NCBI RefSeq assembly: GCF_020164455.1
Contig: NZ_JAIQWW010000013.1
Coordinates: 113,730-177,729, forward strand
Direction of reading: 5' to 3'
Origin: Phyllobacterium chamaecytisi
Lineage (GTDB): Bacteria > Pseudomonadota > Alphaproteobacteria > Rhizobiales > Rhizobiaceae
DNA: 64,000 nucleotides
Shown here: positions 32,156-43,779 of the stretch, in pieces
Layout of the letters: each line of letters opens with the position of its first letter
Position numbering within the stretch: the first letter of the stretch is position 1
Translations under genes and position numbers: made by a program
The notes under the pieces: model-generated
The model's database searches: none
What the model was told of the DNA's origin: nothing
Seen by the model: only the letters and a program-made list of their open reading frames with translations

Positions 32156-32718
32156 ATTACAACGACTCGCGCGCCGACCGGCACCCGCGCATACAGGTCC
32201 ATGACGTGTTCGTTGACCATGCGGATGCAGCCATTCGATACGGCGCGTCCTATCGTCCACGGCTCGGTCGTTCCGTGGATGCGATAATGCGTGTCGCGTC
32301 CATTGCGATAAAGATAAAGCGCGCGGGCACCTAGCGGATTGTGGGGACCGCCTGCGACACCCCCGGCGTAGCGCGCATATTTTTCCGGTTGACGCCTGAT
32401 CATACCGTTCGTCGGGATCCACCGTGGCCATTTCGCCTTGCGGCCGACTTTCGCGACGCCATGGAAGACCCGGCCAGCGCGTCCGACCCCAACGCCATAA
32501 CGCCGTGCGGTGAAGCTGTCTTCGATCAGGTAAAGGAACCGGCCACGAGGGTCGATCACCACTGTGCCCGGCGCATAGGATGAATCGTACGATACATATT
32601 GTGGACTGAATACCGGATTGATGACGAAGATTTTCTTCTTCTTTGGCGCCGCCAGCGCAGCCTGCGGCGCCAGCGCCGCTGCAAGTATACCGGTAAGAAC
32701 ACCGCGCCGTGTCAGCAT
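32152..32718 (-). CDS. L,D-transpeptidase (ErfK/YbiS/YkuD family)
   Basis: A 188-residue exported enzyme that forms 3-3 cross-links in peptidoglycan or ties proteins to it. The start MLTRRGVLTGILAAALAPQA (ATG 32718) gives a clear signal peptide; a GTG 39 bases upstream would bury it. The YkuD catalytic region is present: HGTTEPW...SNGCIRM, with the nucleophilic cysteine in S-x-G-C-x-R. Length matches short rhizobial L,D-transpeptidases. It converges on the ferredoxin gene. Confidence 0.93.
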   Translation of the reverse strand: MLTRRGVLTGILAAALAPQAALAAPKKKKIFVINPVFSPQYVSYDSSYAPGTVVIDPRGRFLYLIEDSFTARRYGVGVGRAGRVFHGVAKVGRKAKWPRWIPTNGMIRRQPEKYARYAGGVAGGPHNPLGARALYLYRNGRDTHYRIHGTTEPWTIGRAVSNGCIRMVNEHVMDLYARVPVGARVVVI

Positions 32719-32848
32719 ATCAAACCCCAAGTTCTCTGCTGTCCATCCTTTGGACACTACTCGCTCAAGGGGATTTTGTCCGAGAATTACTTATTGATGG
32801 TTTACGCGATTTCAACTTTCCGTGAATAAACAACAGGATAGGTCATTC

Positions 32849-33787
32849 TTACGGCAGGCGCGCGACGCGTTCGGTCAAAAGATCGAAGAAACCTTCATCG
32901 TCGACATGGCGGATATACAGCGCGTTCTTCGGGCGGTCGGTCACCCCCCACCAATCGACAACGGTCATGCCGAGCGTCAATTCGTTCGTTGCGTCGACGA
33001 CGACGTTGCAATGCCTGCCTCGGTAGAGCTCCGGTTTCATCACGTAGGCGATGACATTGGGATCATGCAGCGGACCGCCATCCCGGCCGTACTTTTCCTC
33101 GTCGAACCGCTCGAAGAATTCCAAAAGCGCAACGGAGGCGTCACCAGCCTTTGTCCCCATTGCCCGAAAACGTTCGATACGCTTGGCGGTAGTCAGCGTC
33201 TTGTGGGTTACGTCGAGCGGCAGGATGACCACGGGAACGCCCGAGCGGAGCACGATCTGCGCCGCATGCGGATCCACATAGATATTGAACTCCGCCGTCG
33301 GTGTAATGTTGCCGCCTTCGAAGAACCCGCCGCCCATGAGCACGATTTCCTGGATACGGGGTGCAAGCTCCGGGGCGCGAATCAAGACTTGTGCAATGTT
33401 CGTGAGGGGTCCAAGTGCGCATAGCGTAACACTTCCCGTTTCCTCCTTGCGTAGAGTCTCGATAATGAAATCAACCGCGTGCTGATCTTGCAGCAGCATC
33501 GCTGGTTCCGGCAGATCAGGGCCATCAAGCCCCGTCTTTCCGTGCACGTGTTCAGCCGTGACCAGCGGGCGCATCAAAGGGCGATCGGCGCCGGCAAAGA
33601 CTCGCGCGTCAGGACGGCCGGCAAGCTCGCAGATCTTCCGTGCGTTCAATTCGGTCAAAGCCAGTGACACATTGCCGGCTACAACCGTCACTCCAAGGAC
33701 TTCCAGTTCCGGGCTGGCGAATGCCAGAAGGATTGCGAGAGCATCGTCTTGGCCGGGATCCGTATCGATTATGATTTTACGCGTCAT
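32849..33787 (-). CDS. Inosine/uridine-preferring nucleoside hydrolase
   Basis: A 312-residue hydrolase that splits ribonucleosides into base and ribose. The calcium-binding N-terminal motif IDTDPGQDDALAIL is present, as are the family stretches VLMGGGFFEGGNITPTAEFN and NIYVDPHAA with active-site residues. Length and motifs fit IunH/RihA-type enzymes; the base preference is not readable. It is a single gene, divergent from hsp20 with the sigma-32-like promoter between them. Confidence 0.92.
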   Translation of the reverse strand: MTRKIIIDTDPGQDDALAILLAFASPELEVLGVTVVAGNVSLALTELNARKICELAGRPDARVFAGADRPLMRPLVTAEHVHGKTGLDGPDLPEPAMLLQDQHAVDFIIETLRKEETGSVTLCALGPLTNIAQVLIRAPELAPRIQEIVLMGGGFFEGGNITPTAEFNIYVDPHAAQIVLRSGVPVVILPLDVTHKTLTTAKRIERFRAMGTKAGDASVALLEFFERFDEEKYGRDGGPLHDPNVIAYVMKPELYRGRHCNVVVDATNELTLGMTVVDWWGVTDRPKNALYIRHVDDEGFFDLLTERVARLP

Positions 33788-33821
33788 TTCTTACTTTCTT
33801 TAGACCTTAAATCGGCTCTCT

Positions 33822-33849
33822 CTTGAAGTCTGCAGTTCAATCGCCATAT
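33822..33849 (+). promoter_or_regulatory. Sigma-32 (RpoH)-type promoter of hsp20
   Basis: CTTGAA (33822-33827) and CGCCATAT (33842-33849) are 14 bases apart, matching the heat-shock sigma factor consensus of proteobacteria. The expected transcript would have a leader of about 65 bases before the hsp20 ATG. Rhizobial small heat-shock genes often carry ROSE RNA thermometers in such leaders; here a TTTTGCTTTT segment precedes the AAGGA ribosome site, but I could not build a convincing ROSE hairpin by eye. Confidence 0.7.
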
Positions 33850-33921
33850 CAATGAACAGAAGTGAAATGCCTTAACATCACGGGTTTTGCTTTTAGGTCG
33901 CTTTTCCCAAGGACTGCACAA

Positions 33922-34344
33922 ATGACACGAATGACACCGTTTTCAAGCCCCTTGTTGCTTGGTTTCGATTCGATGGAAAAGACGCTGGAGCGTATCGCCA
34001 AGACCGGCGACGGCTATCCGCCTTATAATATCGAGCGTATCCGCGGCAACAATGACCATGAACAGCTTCGAATTATTCTCGCCGTTGCGGGTTTTTCCAA
34101 TGACGATCTCGAGGTGACCACGGAAGACAATCAGTTGATCATTCGCGGCAGGCAGGCCGAAGAAGAGACCCGCGAATATCTGCATCGTGGCATTGCCGCA
34201 CGTCAGTTCCAGCGCATCTTCGTTCTTGCCGATGGAATGCGCGTCAGCGCCGCCACTTTGAAGAATGGGCTTCTGTCGATCGATCTCGACCGACCGGAAC
34301 CCGAACGATTGGTCAAACGCATCAACATTGCGGTTCAGGACTAG
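33922..34344 (+). CDS. Small heat-shock protein (Hsp20/alpha-crystallin, IbpA-like)
   Basis: A 140-residue holdase chaperone. The alpha-crystallin domain covers about residues 30-125 (YNIERIRGNNDHEQLRIILA, then IRGRQAEEE and the LKNGLLSIDL strand), and the N-terminal PFSSPLLLGFDSME is the IbpA-type start. Start ATG 33922 follows CAAGGA; a second ATG is three codons in. A DUF1150 gene follows 56 bases later, the usual rhizobial arrangement. Confidence 0.93.
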   Translation: MTRMTPFSSPLLLGFDSMEKTLERIAKTGDGYPPYNIERIRGNNDHEQLRIILAVAGFSNDDLEVTTEDNQLIIRGRQAEEETREYLHRGIAARQFQRIFVLADGMRVSAATLKNGLLSIDLDRPEPERLVKRINIAVQD

Positions 34345-34400
34345 TCGTAGCTCTAACTGGACAGGGCCTAAGAATGGACTGTCCGAACATGGAGGCTATT

Positions 34401-34658
34401 ATGCAAACCACCGATCACAAGAATCTCCTGACCGAGCTCGAATTTGCGCGCCTTGGCGCTGGCCAGGTGGCTTATATGCGCAAGGTCAAAACCGATGACC
34501 TCGCCACCAGCTTTCCGGCACTCCCGCCGATGACGCCGGGCGTCGAGCTTTGGGCGCTTTTTGCGGCCAATGGCGAGCCGATCGTGCTTTCCGATGAACG
34601 CGACAATGTCCTTGTCGGCGCGCAGGAACACGAACTGCGCACCGTGATGCTGCAGTAA
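34401..34658 (+). CDS. DUF1150 protein
   Basis: An 85-residue protein of the DUF1150 family, restricted to alphaproteobacteria and usually encoded just behind a small heat-shock gene. Typical segments are FARLGAGQVAYMRKV and LWALFAANGEPIVLSDERDN. Function unknown; co-transcription with hsp20 suggests a stress role. ATG 34401 is chosen because GGAGG lies eight bases upstream; an earlier in-frame ATG at 34374 has no such site. Confidence 0.85.
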   Translation: MQTTDHKNLLTELEFARLGAGQVAYMRKVKTDDLATSFPALPPMTPGVELWALFAANGEPIVLSDERDNVLVGAQEHELRTVMLQ

Positions 34659-34669
34659 TCAATCAAAGC

Positions 34670-34700
34670 GCGTGGTTCGGCGGCTTTTGCCGGGCCACGC
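34670..34700 (+). terminator. Stem-loop behind the hsp20-DUF1150 unit
   Basis: GCGTGG pairs with CCACGC (34670-34675 with 34695-34700), enclosing a second CGGC/GCCG stem. It lies 12 bases after the DUF1150 stop. There is no T run, so it may be a transcript-stabilising or factor-dependent end rather than an intrinsic terminator. Confidence 0.4.
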
Positions 34701-34813
34701 ATCTGCATATAGCGCGGCAACGCGCCGCGAACTTTGAGCTCCATTCCCCTTTGCGCCGGCGACAAAACGCATTAAACAGCATCTGTTGCCCGCTTGCATT
34801 TTAGGAGAGCTCG

Positions 34814-35782
34814 ATGACAATCATAAAGCCAAAACTCGTCACCGTTTTCGGAGGCTCCGGCTTTATCGGTCGTCATGTCGTGCGTGCGCTGACCAAGCGT
34901 GGCTACCGCGTTCGTGTTGCTGTCAGACGCCCTGATCTCGCATTCGATCTGCAGCCGCTTGGCGGTGTTGGCCAGATCCAGGCCGTACAGGCAAATCTGC
35001 GTAATCGCGCTTCGGTGGATCGTGCGGTTGCGGGTTGCGATCATGTGATCAATCTCGTCGGGCTGCTGTTCGAAGGCGGCAAGCAGAAGTTCAGCGCGGT
35101 GCATGATTTCGGTGCCCGCGCGGTCGCGGAATCAGCTCGCGCGGCTGACGTTCCACTGACCCATATGTCGGCGATTGGCGCCGATGCCCGTTCTCATTCC
35201 GCCTATGCCAGCACCAAGGGCCGCGCCGAGGCAGCCGTGCACGATACGCTACCGGACGCCATCATCATTCGCCCGTCCATCGTCTTCGGGCCTGAAGATA
35301 ATTTCTTCAACAAATTTGCCGGCATGGCACGCATGTCACCCTTCCTGCCGCTGATCGGCGGTGGCCACACCAGGTTCCAGCCGGTCTATGTCGGTGATGT
35401 TGCCGAAGTCTTTGCACGTTCGGTCGATGGCACGTTAAAGCCAGGCGCGGTCTACGAACTTGGCGGCGGTGAAGTTCTGACCTTCAAGCAATGTCTGGAA
35501 GAGGTGCTGCGTGTCACTGGCCGCAAGCGTATGTTCGTATCGATCCCGTTCTGGATCGCCAGAATTCAGGGTTCTATCCTTGGCTATCTGCCAAAGCCAG
35601 CGCTGACAAGGGATCAAGTCTTGCTCCTGCAGCACGATAATGTGGTGTCTCATGCTGCAAAAGAAGAGGGCCGCACCCTCGAAGGGCTTGGCATCCATCC
35701 GCAGACGATCGAGACAATCCTGCCGTCATATCTCTGGCGTTTCCGGAGCCACGGACAATATTCCAGCCAGACACCCGCCTAA
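34814..35782 (+). CDS. NDUFA9-like NAD(P)-binding SDR family protein
   Basis: A 322-residue extended SDR related to the NDUFA9/39-kDa subunit of mitochondrial complex I. It has the Rossmann motif VFGGSGFIGRHVVRAL at residue 10 and the NDUFA9-like HMSAIGADARSHSAYASTKG in place of a classical YxxxK reading frame, with IIRPSIVFGPEDNFFNKFA downstream. Alphaproteobacterial homologues are not strict complex I subunits; a role in quinone/respiratory chemistry is inferred. ATG 34814 follows GGAGAG. Monocistronic. Confidence 0.85.
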   Translation: MTIIKPKLVTVFGGSGFIGRHVVRALTKRGYRVRVAVRRPDLAFDLQPLGGVGQIQAVQANLRNRASVDRAVAGCDHVINLVGLLFEGGKQKFSAVHDFGARAVAESARAADVPLTHMSAIGADARSHSAYASTKGRAEAAVHDTLPDAIIIRPSIVFGPEDNFFNKFAGMARMSPFLPLIGGGHTRFQPVYVGDVAEVFARSVDGTLKPGAVYELGGGEVLTFKQCLEEVLRVTGRKRMFVSIPFWIARIQGSILGYLPKPALTRDQVLLLQHDNVVSHAAKEEGRTLEGLGIHPQTIETILPSYLWRFRSHGQYSSQTPA

Positions 35783-35798
35783 GGCTTGACCACTGTGC

Positions 35799-35918
35799 GT
35801 TGAGATTCAGGTCAGGACGCGCCGAAAATGGTAGTTTTCGAGAACCGGAGCGCAGTGAACTTTTTGGTTCATGAGCACCGGAAGCACAGAAAAGTGCCAT
35901 TTGCAGGCCGTCATGGCG
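35799..35918. repeat. Dispersed repeat, copy 1
   Basis: A segment starting TTGAGATTCAGGTCAGG, with a hairpin core CGAAAATGGTAGTTTTCG, then CCGGAGCGCAG and, further on, TTTGCAGGCCGTCATGGC. The same order of blocks recurs at 47112-47195. This copy carries an extra stretch of about 35 bases that partly duplicates the GAGCACCGGAAGC block. It sits between the convergent NDUFA9-like and uppP genes. Confidence 0.65.
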
Positions 35919-35922
35919 CGAA

Positions 35923-36729
35923 TCACCGCATCAAAATCAGCGCGACCAATCCGAGCGTCCCGACGACCAGCCTCCACCATGCGAACAATGCAAAACCGTG
36001 GCGCGAGACATAGTCCAAGAGATAGCGGACGACGAAGACGCCCGAGATGAACGCCGCGATAAATCCTACGATGATCAACGACGCATCGTTCAAGGTCAGT
36101 ATGTGACGGTTTTTGAAGAGATCGTAGGCGAAGGCGCCGGCCATTGTCGGCATTGCCAGGAAGAATGAAAATTCGGCTGCCGAGCGTTTGTCAGTTCCGA
36201 GCAGCAGCGCTCCAACGATCGTCGCACCGGAACGCGATGTGCCGGGAATCATGGCAAAGCACTGGATCAGGCCGATCTTGAAGCAGAGGCCCAGCGGAAA
36301 ATCCATGACATTGGTATAACGCGGCTTCAGTTCGACCCGATCGATCCACAGCAGGATCAGCCCGCCGATGATGAGCATAACGCAGATCAGCATGGGCGAT
36401 TCGAACAGCACGGTCTTGATGATGTCATGGGCGAGCGCCCCGATAACCGCAGCAGGGAGGAACGCGATAAGGATGCCCGTTACGAAACGGCGCGCTTTCG
36501 GATCGGTTGGAAGATCGCGCGCAATGTTCACGAGTCGGCCGAAATAGACGCTCAGGATCGCCAGAATCGCGCCGAGCTGTATCAACACCTCGAATGTCTT
36601 GCCATTGGATTCGAAGCCGAGGAAATGACCGGCGAGCAACAGATGCCCCGTTGACGACACCGGCAGGAATTCGGTTATTCCTTCCAGCAAGCCAAGAAAG
36701 GCCGCTTCGACAATCGTCTGTGTTTCCAT
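35923..36729 (-). CDS. uppP: Undecaprenyl-diphosphatase
   Basis: A 268-residue membrane enzyme (BacA family) that dephosphorylates undecaprenyl pyrophosphate to recycle the lipid carrier for peptidoglycan and other glycans; overproduction gives bacitracin resistance. The two catalytic blocks are present: [17 protein letters not shown] at the N-terminus and PGTSRSG in the second half. About eight membrane helices are visible. Length is normal. It stands alone between the repeat and the GST gene. Confidence 0.95.
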   Translation of the reverse strand: METQTIVEAAFLGLLEGITEFLPVSSTGHLLLAGHFLGFESNGKTFEVLIQLGAILAILSVYFGRLVNIARDLPTDPKARRFVTGILIAFLPAAVIGALAHDIIKTVLFESPMLICVMLIIGGLILLWIDRVELKPRYTNVMDFPLGLCFKIGLIQCFAMIPGTSRSGATIVGALLLGTDKRSAAEFSFFLAMPTMAGAFAYDLFKNRHILTLNDASLIIVGFIAAFISGVFVVRYLLDYVSRHGFALFAWWRLVVGTLGLVALILMR

Positions 36730-36901
36730 GATTACCGCTTTCTTGATGGGTGCCGGCTGGGAGATAAACCGGCTGTTGGTGAAATCCTGTTTACTTGTCT
36801 CGTGCTAAGGTTGCGCCTATAGGTTTGGCGCAGGTCCGACGCGGCTGTCGCGAGACGACGGTGCGGATAAAATACCAGTTTGAAAGATTTACCAATCTGC
36901 C

Positions 36902-37594
36902 ATGTTGACGCTCTTCCATCATCCTATGTCCACCGGCTCGCGCTACACCCGGCTTATCCTCAATGAATATGACATTGAAGTGGAGCTGATCGAAGAAAAC
37001 AGCTGGGCGCGGCGCAAGGAGTTTCTGGCGCTCAACCCGGCGGGAACTCTGCCCGTACTCCTGGCGGAAGGCGATGTTCCGGTTTCAGGGGCTTCCGTGA
37101 TCGCCGAATATATCGATGAAACACGCGGTGCGTTGAAGCGCAGCCGCCGGTTGTTTCCTGAAGATTCGCTCAACCGCGCCGAGGTGCGCCGGCTGGTCGA
37201 CTGGTTCCTGACAAAGCTGGAAAATGAAGTGACCCGGCATATGGCGCGGGAGCGTATCTTCAAATTGCACATGACTGCCGAGCAGGGTGGCGGAGCGCCG
37301 GATTCAGGCGCTATTCGTGCTGCGCGGACCAATATCACCCAGCATATGAAATATATCGACTGGCTGACGGCAACGCGCAACTGGCTGGCCGGACCGGCGC
37401 CGAGCTATGCAGACATGTCGGCCGCCGCTTCGATCTCGATTCTCGACTATCTCGGCGAGATCAAGTGGGGCGATTACAAAGCGGCGCGCGACTGGTACAC
37501 GCGGATGAAATCGCGTCCGTCGTTCCGGCCATTGTTGTCGGATCGGGTGCGCGGCTTGCCGCCATCGTCGCATTATGGCGATCTGGATTTTTGA
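36902..37594 (+). CDS. Glutathione S-transferase family protein
   Basis: A 230-residue protein with an N-terminal thioredoxin-like fold (MLTLFHHPMSTGSRYTRLIL, NPAGTLPVLL, and the cis-Pro/SER-like VPVSGASVIAEYI) and an all-helical C-terminal domain. The catalytic position is probably the serine in the STGSRY segment. Substrate unknown. ATG 36902 has a weak ribosome site. Immediately behind it is the double-palindrome element 37604-37782. Confidence 0.85.
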   Translation: MLTLFHHPMSTGSRYTRLILNEYDIEVELIEENSWARRKEFLALNPAGTLPVLLAEGDVPVSGASVIAEYIDETRGALKRSRRLFPEDSLNRAEVRRLVDWFLTKLENEVTRHMARERIFKLHMTAEQGGGAPDSGAIRAARTNITQHMKYIDWLTATRNWLAGPAPSYADMSAAASISILDYLGEIKWGDYKAARDWYTRMKSRPSFRPLLSDRVRGLPPSSHYGDLDF

Positions 37595-37603
37595 TAGCAC
37601 CTA

Positions 37604-37782
37604 CTTATCTCCCCCCTTGTGGGGGAGAAAGCGATTTCTGCATCTTAGCCCTTGCTAAGTGCTAGAAATCGCAAGAGAGGGGATTTGCGATCATCGGACT
37701 ACCCCCTCTCTTGGATTTTCCAAGGATTTAGCAAAGAGGCTAAACCCAGGAAAATCCTTTCTCTCCCGCAAGGGGAGAGATA
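37604..37782. repeat. Double-palindrome intergenic element
   Basis: The 218-base gap between the GST and queG genes consists almost wholly of nested palindromes. Left half: a TCTCCCCC/GGGGGAGA hairpin, then GCGATTTCT (37630-37638) pairing with AGAAATCGC (37663-37671) around CTTAGC/GCTAAG. Right half: GGATTTTCC (37712-37720) pairing with GGAAAATCC (37748-37756) around TTTAGC/GCTAAA, then a CTCTCCCGCAAGGGGAGAG hairpin. Both halves have the same design with different bases. Confidence 0.75.
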
Positions 37783-37812
37783 TATCGGGCGCATGCACAA
37801 GGTTCATGCAGG

Positions 37813-38954
<1,142 letters not shown>

Positions 38955-38955
<1 letters not shown>

Positions 38956-39824
38956 TGAACATTTTTCTCTTCGGCGCCGGATATTCGGCGCGCGCCTTTG
39001 CCAAAGTCATTGATGGTCAAGCGGATTTCATCGGCGGGACGACGCGCGATAGCGCCAAATTTTCAGACCTCAAGAAGGACGGCATCACGCCGTTCCTGTT
39101 TCATGGTACCCATGCCTCGCAGGAGATTGTCGACGTCCTCGCCGGTGTCACGCATCTTGTCATCTCGACGTCACCCGGGCAGAGCGGCGATCCGGTGCTG
39201 GCACAGTTTGGCAAGACCATTCGGCACGCCATGCCCAAGCTGCAATGGATCGGCTATCTTTCCACCGTCGGCGTCTATGGCAATCATGGCGGTGCATGGG
39301 TCGACGAGAATACACCATGCCATCCCGTCTCGGCCCGCTCCGTCGAACGTGTCGACGCCGAGCGCGGCTGGCAGAAACTGGCAGATGAGCGCGGCGTTCC
39401 GCTCGCTATCTTAAGACTTGCCGGTATTTATGGCCCGGGTCGCAACGCTTTCGTCAACCTCACCAACGGCAACGCGCGGCGGCTGAACAAGAGCGGGCAG
39501 GTGTTCAACCGTATCCATGTCGATGATATTGCCGGTGCACTGGTTTTTCTCAGCCTGCGCAATGAGGCCGGGATTTTCAACATAACCGATGATGAACCGG
39601 CACCGCCGCAGGACGTTGTCGCCTATGCGGCGGAACTGATGGGCGTCGAACCGCCGGAAGAGGCCGATTTCGATACAGCACCGCTGACGCCGATGGCACG
39701 CTCTTTCTACGGCGAGAACAAACGCGTTTCCAATAAACGCATCAAGGCGCTCGGCTTTTCCTTCCGCTATCCCGATTACGGCACCGCCTTTGCGACCATG
39801 TGGCGCGATGGAAGCTGGAAATAG
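38955..39824 (+). CDS. NAD(P)-dependent epimerase/SDR (YeeZ-like)
   Basis: A 289-residue extended SDR: MNIFLFGAGYSARAFAKVI carries the nucleotide-binding motif, followed by YLSTVGVYGNHGGAWVDE and LRLAGIYGPGRNAF. It resembles YeeZ/YbjT-like reductases; the substrate is unknown. ATG 38955 shares one base with the queG stop codon (TAATG), so translation is coupled. The 3' flank carries a short CCTCCCCTTGC motif like that of the palindromic elements. Confidence 0.85.
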
Positions 39825-39879
39825 CCGCCGTTACCCTCCCCTTGCATTGCATGCCCGTCAGGGTGGATTGGCAAAGTCT

Positions 39880-40920
<1,041 letters not shown>

Positions 40921-41044
40921 GGGACGCTCCGTTCGATTCGCAGTTGTTCACCGCACTATATTGCGACTTTGCAGCGAATCTGGCCATCATAAAGCCCGGA
41001 TCGGCGACTCAATTTATCGCGGTCACTTGTGGGAATGGCAAATC

Positions 41045-42061
41045 ATGAAATCGAAATCCTTGTTGCGTCTCGCGCTCGGCTTGCTCATTTCGCTTACCAG
41101 CGCCGTCGATGCCGTGGCGGTTGACGGTCCAGCCAAGCAATTGTTCGGTGCGCAAACCCTGCCCACCGTTGGCAAGGCGCAATCCGTGGGTTTCTATGCC
41201 AAGGGCTGCCTGGCCGGTGGCGTTGCCCTTCCGACGGACGGTCCGACCTGGCAGGTCATGCGCCTGTCGCGCAATCGCCGCTGGGGCAATCCCTATATGA
41301 TCAGCCTGATCGAAAGACTGTCTCGCGACGCCGCCGTCAAGGCGAACTGGAACGGATTGCTGATCGGCGATATCTCGCAGCCACGCGGCGGGCCGATGAT
41401 CACCGGCCATGCGTCGCACCAGATCGGCCTCGATGCCGATATCTGGCTGACGCCGATGCCGAAGCGGCGCTTCACCGATCAAGAGCGCGAGACGGTTTCT
41501 GCAACCTCGATGCTCAAGGGCGATACACTCTATGTCGATCCGCAAAAATGGACCGCCTCGCGCACGGCCCTGTTGAAGACCGCCGCTACTTATCCGGAAG
41601 TCGAACGCATATTCGTCCATCCCGGCATCAAGAAACAACTGTGCGACACGGTACAGGGTGATCGCAGCTGGCTCGCCAAGGTTCGCCCCTATTGGGGCCA
41701 CTTCTACCACTTCCATATCCGCATAAAATGCCAGCCCGGTTCACCCAATTGTACGCCGCAACAACCTACGGGCAGTGACGATGGATGCGGCAAGCCCCTC
41801 GCATGGTGGTTTACCGATGAGCCCTGGAGAAAGGCGCCGCCACCGAAGAAGCCGGTCAAGCCGAAGGTCATGATGCTGTCTGCTCTGCCGAAACAGTGCG
41901 CGCAGGTGCTGGAAGCGCCCGGCCCGAAATCTGTCGAGGAAGTGACCTATGGCGTCCGTGGCAAGGCGGCCCAGCCGGCGTCCGTCGGAAATCAGCCTGC
42001 CGCGGTCGCGGAACCGGACGACGAAGAGGTGCCCGACAACCTTCCGGTTCAGGGCCAATAG
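41045..42061 (+). CDS. mepA: Penicillin-insensitive murein endopeptidase (MepA)
   Basis: A 338-residue exported LAS-type zinc peptidase that cuts D-Ala-mDAP cross-links in peptidoglycan. The signal peptide spans MKSKSLLRLALGLLISLTSA and the following residues. Zinc and catalytic residues are in GHASHQIGLDADIW and WGHFYHFHIRIKCQPGSPNC. The C-terminus has a proline/lysine-rich linker and an Ala/Glu-rich tail beyond the catalytic domain, longer than in E. coli MepA. Start ATG 41045. Confidence 0.94.
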   Translation: MKSKSLLRLALGLLISLTSAVDAVAVDGPAKQLFGAQTLPTVGKAQSVGFYAKGCLAGGVALPTDGPTWQVMRLSRNRRWGNPYMISLIERLSRDAAVKANWNGLLIGDISQPRGGPMITGHASHQIGLDADIWLTPMPKRRFTDQERETVSATSMLKGDTLYVDPQKWTASRTALLKTAATYPEVERIFVHPGIKKQLCDTVQGDRSWLAKVRPYWGHFYHFHIRIKCQPGSPNCTPQQPTGSDDGCGKPLAWWFTDEPWRKAPPPKKPVKPKVMMLSALPKQCAQVLEAPGPKSVEEVTYGVRGKAAQPASVGNQPAAVAEPDDEEVPDNLPVQGQ

Positions 42062-42176
42062 TCGTTACAACCCCTATTTGCAGCCAAGGTCTTTTTTATC
42101 TCCGGTCTTTTCATGCTGTCATGAATTGAGTATAGGGTTTCAATCGATTTAGGGTTGGACCCGATACAGAGTTTTC

Positions 42177-42596
42177 ATGACACAGCCATTTCGCCTCGCG
42201 CTGATAGCGCATGACCAGAAAAAGGACGACATGGTGGATTTTGCTCGCACCTATGAAAGGTTGCTTGCACCTTGCACGATCGTTGCCACGGGCACGACAG
42301 GCGGGCTCGTTCAGGAAGCGTGTCCTTCGCTGACCATCGCGCGGGTCAAGAGCGGACCGCTCGGCGGCGACCAGCAGATCGGCGCATTGATTGCCGAGGG
42401 AAAGATCGACGGACTGATTTTCTTTGTCGACCCGCTGTCTCCCATGCCGCATGATGTCGACGTCAAGGCGCTGATGCGGCTCGCAAGCGTCTACGATATT
42501 CCGATGGCCTTGAACCGGGCGACTGCCGAGGTTCTGGTGCAGAAGAGAGGTTTGCTGCGCGATGACGCAGCGGAAAATACATTAGGGAAGCGATAA
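42177..42596 (+). CDS. mgsA: Methylglyoxal synthase
   Basis: A 139-residue enzyme that converts dihydroxyacetone phosphate to methylglyoxal, a bypass of lower glycolysis under phosphate limitation or sugar stress. The conserved blocks [31 protein letters not shown] and [15 protein letters not shown] (catalytic Asp and His) are intact. ATG 42177. It shares bases with the glk start (TAATG), coupling it to glucose phosphorylation. Confidence 0.95.
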   Translation: MTQPFRLALIAHDQKKDDMVDFARTYERLLAPCTIVATGTTGGLVQEACPSLTIARVKSGPLGGDQQIGALIAEGKIDGLIFFVDPLSPMPHDVDVKALMRLASVYDIPMALNRATAEVLVQKRGLLRDDAAENTLGKR

Positions 42597-43624
42597 TGGT
42601 TACACAGGCAGATACCGACCACATCATGAAGTTTCCGATCCTGGTTGGCGACATCGGTGGTACCAATGCACGATTTGCCATTCTGGTCGACGCCTATGCG
42701 GATCCGAAGGAATTCCCGGTTCTGCAGACAGCCGATTATCCGACCATCGACGAGGCAATCCAGAACGCCATTCTCGACCACACCTCGATCCAGCCGCGTT
42801 CGGCGGTCCTCGCCATTGCCGGACCGGTCGAAGGCGACGAAATCGATCTCACCAATTGCGCATGGGTGGTTAAGCCGCACCAGATGATGGAGACGCTCGG
42901 CCTCCGCGATATCACGGTGCTCAACGATTTCGAGGCGCAGGCGCTCGCCGTCGTCTCGCTCGAACCCAAGCATCTGGAAAAACTTGGCGGTGGCGCGGGC
43001 GATCCGCATGGCAGCCGCGCTGTGCTGGGACCCGGCACCGGCCTTGGCGTCGCCGGCATGGTCCGCGCACGCTCAAGCTGGGTTCCGGTTCCGGGAGAAG
43101 GCGGCCACGTAGACATGGGGCCACGCACGCCGCGCGATCTCGAAATCTTCCCGCATCTCGAGCATATTGAGGGGCGCATCTCTGGCGAACAGCTGCTCTG
43201 CGGCCGTGGTCTGCAGAATATCTATCGCGCGATTTGCAAGGTTGCAGGTACAGATGCGACACTGCAGACGCCCGCCGACATCACTTCTGCGGGCCTTTCG
43301 GGAGAATCCGCCGAGGCCAAGGAAACATTGGCACTGTTCGTGACCTATCTCGGCCGGCTTGCCGGTGATTTCGCTTTGACATTCATGGCCCGCGGCGGCG
43401 TTTACCTTGCCGGCGGCATCGTCCAGAAGATCATCGAGCCGTTGAAGGATCCGGCGTTCCGCCAGGCTTTCGAAGACAAGGCGCCCCACGGGGATATCCT
43501 GCGTGAAACGCCGGTTTATGTCATTACCCACCCGCTCGCGGCGCTCAGCGGCCTATCAGCGTTCGCGCGCACACCGACCCGCTTTGGGGTTTCCATCGAA
43601 GGCCGGCGCTGGCGGCGCGATTAA
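42596..43624 (+). CDS. glk: Glucokinase
   Basis: A 342-residue ATP-dependent glucokinase of the bacterial Glk type. Phosphate-binding motif [13 protein letters not shown] at the N-terminus, [12 protein letters not shown] in the middle, and the sugar-binding [12 protein letters not shown]. The ATG overlaps the mgsA stop. The mgsA-glk pairing is common in Brucella-like organisms and joins glucose entry with methylglyoxal overflow control; that functional reading is inference. Confidence 0.95.
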   Translation: MVTQADTDHIMKFPILVGDIGGTNARFAILVDAYADPKEFPVLQTADYPTIDEAIQNAILDHTSIQPRSAVLAIAGPVEGDEIDLTNCAWVVKPHQMMETLGLRDITVLNDFEAQALAVVSLEPKHLEKLGGGAGDPHGSRAVLGPGTGLGVAGMVRARSSWVPVPGEGGHVDMGPRTPRDLEIFPHLEHIEGRISGEQLLCGRGLQNIYRAICKVAGTDATLQTPADITSAGLSGESAEAKETLALFVTYLGRLAGDFALTFMARGGVYLAGGIVQKIIEPLKDPAFRQAFEDKAPHGDILRETPVYVITHPLAALSGLSAFARTPTRFGVSIEGRRWRRD

Positions 43625-43779
43625 ATCCGGGGTCGGCACAAGAGCAACACTCGTCCACTCCCTGCGAAACCGCGGCCAAAACCGATAGGCAAGCCGGATC
43701 AATAACGCTATAGGGACTGAATAAGCGGCAAGAGCAATGCCTTGCCGGATTTTTCAGTACCAGCGAGTTGCCGCCTGTA

